This document shows positions 1 to 4,398 of a stretch of 7,564 nt of DNA, piece after piece. The notes beneath the pieces are model-generated. The model did not search any database. It was not told the origin of the DNA and saw nothing but the letters and a program-made list of their open reading frames with translations. The first letter of the stretch is position 1, and each line of letters opens with the position of its first letter. A program made the position numbers and the translations under genes. The DNA is from Planctomycetaceae bacterium (lineage in GTDB: Bacteria; Planctomycetota; Planctomycetia; Pirellulales; Pirellulaceae), in assembly GCA_007695205.1 (NCBI GenBank), contig REEF01000362.1:1-7564 (forward strand), written 5' to 3'.

Positions 1-173
1 ATCGCTCGGGGCAACGTCTGGTCCGCGAGTGCTTTTCTGTCGCGGCCGGGTAGATGGCACGCAAAGCACCGACGGACGGCCTGAGCTTGTTGACGTTCTG
101 CTTTTCTTCTTGCGCGGCGTCCTTGTCGATGGCGGCTAAGGGCCGTCAAAAAGCTCGACTTCGCTTCGCCCAT
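1..173 (-). pseudogene. Possible frameshifted gene fragment running off the left edge
   Basis: On the minus strand an ATG at 173-171 opens a frame beginning MGEAKSSFLTAL. After about 12 codons that frame becomes very arginine-rich, as shadow frames in GC-rich DNA do. The neighbouring frame, from about position 135 leftward, reads with natural composition (DKDAAQEEKQNVNKL, then SVGALRAIYP) and about three quarters of its codons end in G or C. It is open to the window edge but has a TGA just upstream (about 142-144) and no start of its own. The simplest reading is one coding sequence with a frameshift near 136-142. There is no strong ribosome binding site and I recognise no family. The opposite strand is also open across much of this stretch, so the call is weak. 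Confidence 0.22.
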
Positions 174-255
174 GTGCAGGCCGCGACTTCCTTACCCGAA
201 TAACTGTTACTAGGGTCTTATGCATCTGTGATGCGCACACGGTACGCATATGCTT

Positions 256-315
256 GTAGCATGGCTCTTTGAGCCGTGCCGCCCGACCTCCGCGCAGCTC
301 GGAGAGCCATGCAAC
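256..315. repeat. 60-bp palindromic element with hairpin arms
   Basis: The left arm begins GTAGCATGGCTCT (256-268) and the right arm ends AGAGCCATGCAAC (303-315); these pair at 12 of 13 positions. Extending inward to 279 and 292 gives 19 of 24 paired positions and a 12-nt loop. Each arm also folds on itself: GGCTC-ttt-GAGCC in the left arm (264-275) and GCTC-gga-GAGC in the right (297-307). An inverted repeat whose arms are themselves hairpins is the same design as the element at 4160-4398, which also starts GTAGCA, so I infer a shared class of repeated extragenic palindrome. It is not next to a gene end, so a terminator role is not obvious. Confidence 0.6.
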
Positions 316-442
316 TTTGGTTACGGCCCAGCGCAGCGCGGCCAGGTTAAGTAGTGGCTGGTCGGCAAGGCTGTAAGAAAGGCACAGCCCTCCAACTGGA
401 GGACACGTTAGAGGCCGGTAAGGTCGTCTTCTTTCTGCATAA

Positions 443-500
443 GGTGGGTGGCACCTTTCATTGGTTGTGCTTTGTGTTTGGTGGGTGGCACCTTTTATTG
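443..500. repeat. Direct repeat, two 21-bp copies 37 bp apart
   Basis: Positions 443-463 and 480-500 share the sequence GGTGGGTGGCACCTTT followed by CATTG or TATTG, differing at one base. Similarity continues weakly into the following GTTGTG-CTTT stretch, so the period is 37 bp with drift. Each copy contains a small inverted repeat: AAGGTG-ggtgg-CACCTT in the first (441-457) and GGTG-ggtgg-CACC followed by TTTT in the second (480-496). It lies just downstream of the phosphoesterase gene, but the T-run follows the hairpin on the plus strand, the wrong orientation to terminate that leftward gene. Confidence 0.6.
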
Positions 501-537
501 TCGTTGTGTCTTTCCGACCGGCTGAAACTAGTAGCGT

Positions 538-1191
538 TTACTTGATGCGGCGCAGATGGATTTCAAAGCCAGTATTCAGTTCGGCCAGTGCGTAGCTGCC
601 TCGATAGGCAGGACCACAGTTGACGATCTGCGTATCGCCCAACCGATCGATGCCTCGAGCTTCGTGGATGTGGCCGCATACGACCAGCGAGGGTTGGCGG
701 CGGTCGATGAATTCGCGTACCGCTGTGCTGCCCACATGGCCGCCATGTCGCGTGCGGTCCAAAGACGTGCCGTGCGGGGGCGAGTGCGACAGCAGAACGC
801 GATGCTGGTCCGAGTTCAATTGGGCATCGCCGTCACGGAGCGCGTCGGCGATTTGCTCCTCGGTCAACTCGTACATCGTGCCGTGCCACGGAGGCATGCC
901 AGAAACCCCGTGGAAACCCACCTGCCCATGCTGGACGCCGCGTCCGAATAACGAAACGTCCAACTCGATCAGTCGCTGATCGATGGCTTGCGAGTCGCAA
1001 TTCCCGGCAACGGCCAGAACCTTGGCGCCGGCATGTTGAAGTCGCTCCACCACGGCTTCGGCACAGTTGGGCGTGCCGAAGTGCGTGATGTCGCCACCTA
1101 GCAACACCAGATCCACCGGACCGGCGTGGAGCAGGATGCTTTCCAGTACCTTGTGATCCCCATGCAGATCGGTGATGCAAAGCAGCTTCAT
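538..1191 (-). CDS. Calcineurin-like metallophosphoesterase
   Basis: A 217-residue protein with the full set of metal-binding motifs of the calcineurin-like phosphoesterase superfamily: TDLHG with D8 and H10, GGD at 32-34, GNCD at 63-66 (N64), SHSPPHG with H136, and CGHIHE at 172-177 (H174, H176). These residues bind two divalent metal ions and position water for phosphoester hydrolysis. Length and the GHIHEARG ending place it with the small cytoplasmic Icc/YfcE-like phosphoesterases; there is no signal peptide. The physiological substrate cannot be read from sequence. The gene lies 14 bp after the cyclophilin gene and its only Shine-Dalgarno-like sequence (AGGA) overlaps the cyclophilin stop region, so the two are probably one transcript. 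The ATG at 1191 gives the standard family N-terminus MKLLCITDLHG. Confidence 0.93.
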   Translation of the reverse strand: MKLLCITDLHGDHKVLESILLHAGPVDLVLLGGDITHFGTPNCAEAVVERLQHAGAKVLAVAGNCDSQAIDQRLIELDVSLFGRGVQHGQVGFHGVSGMPPWHGTMYELTEEQIADALRDGDAQLNSDQHRVLLSHSPPHGTSLDRTRHGGHVGSTAVREFIDRRQPSLVVCGHIHEARGIDRLGDTQIVNCGPAYRGSYALAELNTGFEIHLRRIK

Positions 1192-1205
1192 GGCGAGCCC
1201 GATTC

Positions 1206-1646
1206 CTACGAAGCCTGCGAGTCCTCGATGGTCACTTTGACCATCTGGTCACCTTGGCTGATGGAATCGACGATGTCCTGACCTTCGATGACCTGTCCAA
1301 AGACCGAGTGCTTGCCATCCAGATGCGGACAAGGCACGTGCGTGATGAAGAACTGCGAGCCGTTGGTGTTCGGGCCTGCGTTGGCCATCGACACGACCCC
1401 GGGACCATGGTGCTTCAGGGTCGGGTGGAACTCGTCTTCGAACCGATAACCCGGCCCGCCTCGACCTGTACCTTCGGGGCACCCTGTCTGGATCATAAAG
1501 TCCTGGATGACACGATGGAATTTTAGCCCGTCGTAAAAGCCTTTCTGAGCCAGCTTAACGAAGTTCTCGACTGTCTTCGGAGTCTTGTCCTCGAATAACT
1601 CGAAACGGATAACCCCACGATTGGTTTGAATGGTGGCGATTTTCAT
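1206..1646 (-). CDS. Cyclophilin-type peptidyl-prolyl cis-trans isomerase
   Basis: A 146-residue single-domain cyclophilin that catalyses cis-trans isomerisation of Xaa-Pro bonds during protein folding. Family motifs are in order: FHRVIQDFMIQTGCPEGTG (43-61, with catalytic R45 and Q53), GYRFEDEFH (66-74), GVVSMANAGPNTNGSQFFIT (83-102) and HLDGKHSVFGQVIEG (108-122). There is no signal peptide, so it is cytoplasmic. The position matching Trp121 of human cyclophilin A is His108; bacterial cyclophilins often lack that Trp, which in the human protein contributes to cyclosporin binding. The ATG at 1646 is preceded by a purine-rich GCAGAGAG about 8 bases upstream. It is the first gene of a probable two-gene unit with the phosphoesterase and sits 171 bp after the unknown gene at 1818-2582, in the same direction. 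Confidence 0.96.
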   Translation of the reverse strand: MKIATIQTNRGVIRFELFEDKTPKTVENFVKLAQKGFYDGLKFHRVIQDFMIQTGCPEGTGRGGPGYRFEDEFHPTLKHHGPGVVSMANAGPNTNGSQFFITHVPCPHLDGKHSVFGQVIEGQDIVDSISQGDQMVKVTIEDSQAS

Positions 1647-1755
1647 GGATTTTGCTCTCTGCAGAAACGAAGGATACGGACCGATTCGCCCTTACGACGG
1701 ACGAAGGTCGCGTATCTTAGCAGAGATTGACGCGGGGATGCACCCGGCACCGTAG

Positions 1756-1807
1756 CGGCCACGTCGAATCTTCGAATCGCTTCGGCGGAGGTCATCGTCC
1801 GTGGCCG
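1756..1807 (-). terminator. Candidate terminator hairpin after the unknown gene
   Basis: CGGCCACG at 1756-1763 and CGTGGCCG at 1800-1807 form a perfect 8-bp GC-rich inverted repeat starting 11 bp past the stop codon of the leftward gene at 1818-2582. The 36-nt loop holds a direct repeat of CGAATC around 1764-1777. There is no T-run on the minus strand, so it is not a classical intrinsic terminator; the position is the main argument. Confidence 0.25.
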
Positions 1808-1817
1808 TATGCCGATG

Positions 1818-2582
1818 CTAAGGATTGGATGCCTGTCGGTATTCCTGAAAGCTGACAGCCGTGAACTTGGCCATCTGATGACCGGCCGTCTCGATCCGTT
1901 GACGATCCGTGTTCGACAGCCGCCAATACGGCAGATGTCGACTGCGAATGGTCGTGTTTCGCCCCATTAACCCCCGTTCGGGCGATACGGTCAACTCGAC
2001 TTCCTCGGGAATCAAGCCATGCTGGACCAGAGCCCGATTCAATTCGATGCGAAGGAACGGCGGCATGCTGCCGGGGCGGGTCGCATTGAGCCGGGCGTAC
2101 CAATCGGCGAATTGCTGGTACCTGGCAGCCGCCTCGTCGAACCGAGGCTCGACGCCACGGACTCGATAAGTCACCAACCGATTCCCCAAGACGTACCACT
2201 GATCGCCGCCATCAGATTCTTTCTCGACCGGATTGTCCGCAGTGTCGGCCATTACGCCGCCCATCTGGTTCAGCTTGACCTTCAGGGCCGCCGTGAATTC
2301 TAGCAGCTCATGCGTCGAGACGGTCGTTTTCACTCGCCGTTGTCCATCCAGCAGAACGATCCGACCTCGCGCAGGATCGAATACCGTAATCTCCGCCGGT
2401 CCCATCTGCGGGAAATCGTAGACCATCCCGTCAGAGAAGATCGTGATGCTCTGAGCAAACGGCTCGCGATTGTCTCCAGAGAAAACGTCGGTGTCGATCC
2501 GAAAGGGTTCGTGTTGAGCTTCTGCCAAACCAGCTCCTATCAGAACCAGAGTAACCACGGTAACCATCCAAGCGTTTCTCAT
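1818..2582 (-). CDS. Exported protein of unknown function
   Basis: I do not recognise a named family. From the ATG at 2582 the product has 254 residues, starting MRNAWMVTVVTLVLIGAGLA and then EAQ, a typical Sec signal peptide with probable cleavage near residues 20-23. An upstream in-frame start at 2660 would bury the signal peptide behind 26 residues, so 2582 is preferred; a weak GGA lies about 10 bases before it. The mature part has a beta-rich first half (SITIFSDGMVYDF, ITVFDPARGRIVLLDGQRRV at 64-83) and a helical stretch around 145-166 (FDEAAARYQQFADWYARLN). It has no transmembrane segment beyond the signal peptide and no obvious catalytic motif. It is transcribed divergently from the HEAT/LRR/PDZ gene, itself exported, so a shared envelope role is possible but only inferred. 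Confidence 0.85.
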   Translation of the reverse strand: MRNAWMVTVVTLVLIGAGLAEAQHEPFRIDTDVFSGDNREPFAQSITIFSDGMVYDFPQMGPAEITVFDPARGRIVLLDGQRRVKTTVSTHELLEFTAALKVKLNQMGGVMADTADNPVEKESDGGDQWYVLGNRLVTYRVRGVEPRFDEAAARYQQFADWYARLNATRPGSMPPFLRIELNRALVQHGLIPEEVELTVSPERGLMGRNTTIRSRHLPYWRLSNTDRQRIETAGHQMAKFTAVSFQEYRQASNP

Positions 2583-2648
2583 GGTAAGCGTTTCCGAGCG
2601 AGTCTGAAATCCAGGGTACGTCGAGACGAGCACAAAGGGCGAGCTAGC

Positions 2649-2678
2649 GGTATAACGCAAACACTGGTTTCATGTCTA
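2649..2678 (-). promoter_or_regulatory. Candidate sigma-70-like promoter for the leftward exported protein
   Basis: Reading leftward, TAGACA (2678-2673, five of six matches to the -35 consensus) is followed after 18 bases by TATACC (2654-2649, four of six to the -10). Transcription would start near 2642, leaving about 60 bases of leader before the ATG at 2582. Planctomycete promoters are poorly characterised, so this is a weak match-based suggestion. Confidence 0.2.
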
Positions 2679-2710
2679 TCGCAATCGAAGCAGTTTTCCC
2701 CGAGCACGAC

Positions 2711-2730
2711 TGAAACGACCTTGAAACGAC
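2711..2730. promoter_or_regulatory. Tandem TGAAACGAC motif, one helical turn apart
   Basis: TGAAACGAC occurs at 2711-2719 and again at 2722-2730, an 11-bp repeat distance that would put both copies on the same DNA face. A third CGAC lies just before, at 2707-2710. The placement between divergent genes suits an operator for a dimeric regulator, but no regulator gene is adjacent. Confidence 0.25.
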
Positions 2731-2950
2731 TTCTGATCGCCAGATAAGCACTCGAACACGCGCAAACGCTCGCACTGCTTGCAATGGATGCAACTGGTTT
2801 CCCGGGACTGGCGACCAACCCCTGATAGAACTGGCTTTCATTTCCAGGGGACTTTGAAGGCCAAGCGGACTGGCCGAGAGAAACCCAGTTTGGAACAATA
2901 GAGGGAACGAAAACCGATCTGTCTTTCCTCCGAAACGAAGATTGCAGCTC

Positions 2951-4144
2951 ATGAAGCTTACCGTCCGACTGACGTTCTTGCTGTTGATAACCTACCCTTT
3001 GCTGGCCGAACCTTGGCCAGGATTCGTTCCCGCCGGGCTGGCGGCGGGGATCGCTGCGGGTCAGGACCAATCGCCCTCGCCTGCGACCGTTTCGTCACCG
3101 GATCCTGATCGGATTCTGAAGTGGGTCCAAGACTTGGATTCCGATCGATTTGTGGATCGTGAGTTGGCGACGACACGATTGATCGAGGCGGGTACTGCGG
3201 CGATCGGCCCCGTGACCCAGGCTTTGGACAGCAACAACTTGGAGGTAACCACCCGCGGCGTCCACATCCTTCAGGAGCTGGCCCTGGAATCGGATCTGGC
3301 GATATCCAAGGCCGCCCGCGACGCATTGCAAGCGGTTGCCACCCCGCGCGTGACCTCAGCGGCTCGTCGGGCTGCCGAGGCCCTGTCACGACTGGATCTG
3401 ATCCGGCACGAGCGGGCGTTGCTCGATCTCAAACAACTGGGAGCCGTGGTCGACGAAAGCCATTCCCCCATGGGATTCCAGATGATCGAGCAGTTATCGA
3501 TCGAGATCGGCGATCAGTGGCGAGGCAAGTCCACCGATCTGGTTCGCCTGGCCTGGCTGCGATCGGTCGACCAACTGATCCTGAGCCATCCTCAGTGCGA
3601 CGACGAAACGCTGGCGCTGGTCGCCCAAATCCCCGATCTGCCGGCATTGACGATCCGCCGAGCGAACGTTTCCAACGACGGCATCGCCCATTTGCGGCAT
3701 TTGGACAATCTGCGGACGCTGAACGTGCTGTACTGTCCTATCGGCGACGAAACCGTGGCCAATCTTCGAGAAATCGCAAGCTTGGGCAGGCTGCGACTGT
3801 TTGGCACGCGAGTCTCTGCCGAAGGACGCGAGCGGCTGGTCGAAGCCCTACCGCATGCCGAGATCGATGTGCGAGGCGGAGCGTTTGTGGGGATCGGCTG
3901 TGATCCCACGCAGCCCGGTTGCATCATCAACACCGTACGCCCCGGTACGGCTGCGGAGCGAGCCGGGTTGCAGGTGGGCGATCTGATCGCAAAGTACGAG
4001 GGTCAAGCGGTGCGTGACTTCGAGGAATTGACGGCGGCCATCGCAAAGAACCGTCCCGGCGATTCGGTTACCTTGCAGATCGTGCGCGGGGATCAGACGC
4101 TCGAAAAACAAATGGAACTAGGTGCCTGGGAAAGCCTGGACTAA
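2951..4144 (+). CDS. Exported HEAT-like/LRR/PDZ protein
   Basis: From ATG 2951 the product has 397 residues. A TTG at 2942 in the same frame would add three residues; neither start has a clear Shine-Dalgarno, and the ATG gives the cleaner signal peptide (MKLTVRLTFLLLITYPLLA). Residues 53-150 are helical and look like degenerate HEAT repeats (DRFVDRELATTRLIEAG, AARRAAEALSRLD). Residues about 206-299 hold four leucine-rich repeats of 22-25 residues, for example LPALTIRRANVSNDGIAHL and LGRLRLFGTRVSAEGRERL. Residues 310-392 form a PDZ domain with an FVGIG ligand loop at 312-316 and AGLQVGDLIAKYEGQAV at 338-354. No protease triad or other catalytic domain is present. All three segments are protein-interaction modules, so an extracytoplasmic scaffold or adaptor is inferred. 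Partners are unknown. The gene converges on the cyclase gene and ends 15 bp before the repeat element. Confidence 0.9.
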   Translation: MKLTVRLTFLLLITYPLLAEPWPGFVPAGLAAGIAAGQDQSPSPATVSSPDPDRILKWVQDLDSDRFVDRELATTRLIEAGTAAIGPVTQALDSNNLEVTTRGVHILQELALESDLAISKAARDALQAVATPRVTSAARRAAEALSRLDLIRHERALLDLKQLGAVVDESHSPMGFQMIEQLSIEIGDQWRGKSTDLVRLAWLRSVDQLILSHPQCDDETLALVAQIPDLPALTIRRANVSNDGIAHLRHLDNLRTLNVLYCPIGDETVANLREIASLGRLRLFGTRVSAEGRERLVEALPHAEIDVRGGAFVGIGCDPTQPGCIINTVRPGTAAERAGLQVGDLIAKYEGQAVRDFEELTAAIAKNRPGDSVTLQIVRGDQTLEKQMELGAWESLD

Positions 4145-4159
4145 GCGACCTCGCAAATC

Positions 4160-4398
4160 GTAGCAGGCACACTCCGTGTGCCGTCCGCCGGTTACGGCTT
4201 ACGCCGTGTGCCGTCCGCGGGTTACGGCGAACGCCGCGTGCCGTCCGCGGGTTACGGCTTACTCCGCGTGCCGTCCGCGGCTTACGGCTTACGCCGTGTG
4301 CCGTCCGCGGGTTACGGCTTACGCCGCGTGCCGTCCGCGGGTTACGGCTTACGCCGTGTGCCGTCCGCGGGTTACGGCACACGGAGTGTGCCTACTAC
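4160..4398. repeat. Palindrome-bounded element with hairpin arms and an expanded core
   Basis: The ends, 4160-4184 and 4374-4398, are inverted repeats that match at 24 of 25 positions, beginning GTAGCAGGCACACTCCGTG on the left and GTAGTAGGCACACTCC when the right end is read on the minus strand. Each arm is itself a perfect hairpin: GGCACAC-tcc-GTGTGCC at 4166-4182 and GGCACAC-gga-GTGTGCC at 4376-4392. Without the tandem core the element would be about 59 bp, close to the 60-bp palindrome at 256-315 with the same design. It fills nearly the whole gap between two convergent genes (15 bp after one stop, overlapping the other's stop), where it could act as a two-way transcription terminator. No transposase or target-site duplication is visible, so movement is inferred only from the repeat character. 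Confidence 0.85.
4171..4380. repeat. Seven in-phase copies of a 30-bp tandem repeat
   Basis: Units start at 4171, 4201, 4231, 4261, 4291, 4321 and 4351. All share the 16-bp core GTGCCGTCCGCGGGTT, apart from single changes in units 1 and 4, followed by ACGGC. Relative to the unit at 4291 the others differ at 2, 2, 1, 3, 1 and 2 positions; the variable sites are unit positions 3, 7, 19, 21 and 29-30. Each unit has an imperfect hairpin (CGTGTGCCG against CGGCTTACG). Because 30 is a multiple of three, four of the six frames stay open and give decapeptide repeats such as CRPRVTAYAV; I regard these as by-products, not proteins. The first and last units merge into the terminal inverted repeats. Confidence 0.93.

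Larger units (their letters stand above)
1..537. other. Gene-poor left end with repeats and a gene remnant
   Basis: No intact gene is supported here. Several short open frames exist, but none has a good ribosome binding site or a recognisable product. What can be seen is a possible broken coding fragment at 1-173 on the minus strand, a small perfect hairpin GCATC-tgt-GATGC at 222-234, a 60-bp nested palindrome at 256-315, and two 21-bp direct repeat copies between 443 and 500. No tRNA or other RNA gene was recognised. The stretch looks like an intergenic patchwork of repeats downstream of the leftward phosphoesterase gene. Confidence 0.6.
2583..2950. other. Divergent intergenic region between two exported-protein genes
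   Basis: The 368 bp between the leftward gene (start 2582) and the rightward gene (start 2951) must hold promoters for both. Open frames reading leftward across it overlap both genes' 5' ends and lack family features, so I do not call them. Visible small signals are a TGAAACGAC direct repeat (2711-2730), the inverted repeat TTGCA-atgga-TGCAA (2779-2793), and CCCCTG (2819-2824) pairing with CAGGGG (2845-2850). None can be assigned to a regulator. Confidence 0.5.

Noticed and set aside
354..545. 63-residue GTG-start open frame
   Set aside because: No ribosome binding site; its middle is made of the 37-bp direct repeat and no family is recognisable.
2583..2660. Upstream start for the unknown exported protein, adding 26 residues
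   Set aside because: It would bury a clear Sec signal peptide that begins at the ATG at 2582.
2579..3070. Leftward open frames of 102 and 163 residues across the divergent intergenic region
   Set aside because: They overlap the start of the HEAT/LRR/PDZ gene and the signal peptide region of the unknown gene, with no recognisable product.
4171..4380. CRISPR array, because repeats are 30 bp and regular
   Set aside because: The copies are directly contiguous with no unique spacers, and the ends merge into inverted repeats; this is a simple tandem repeat.
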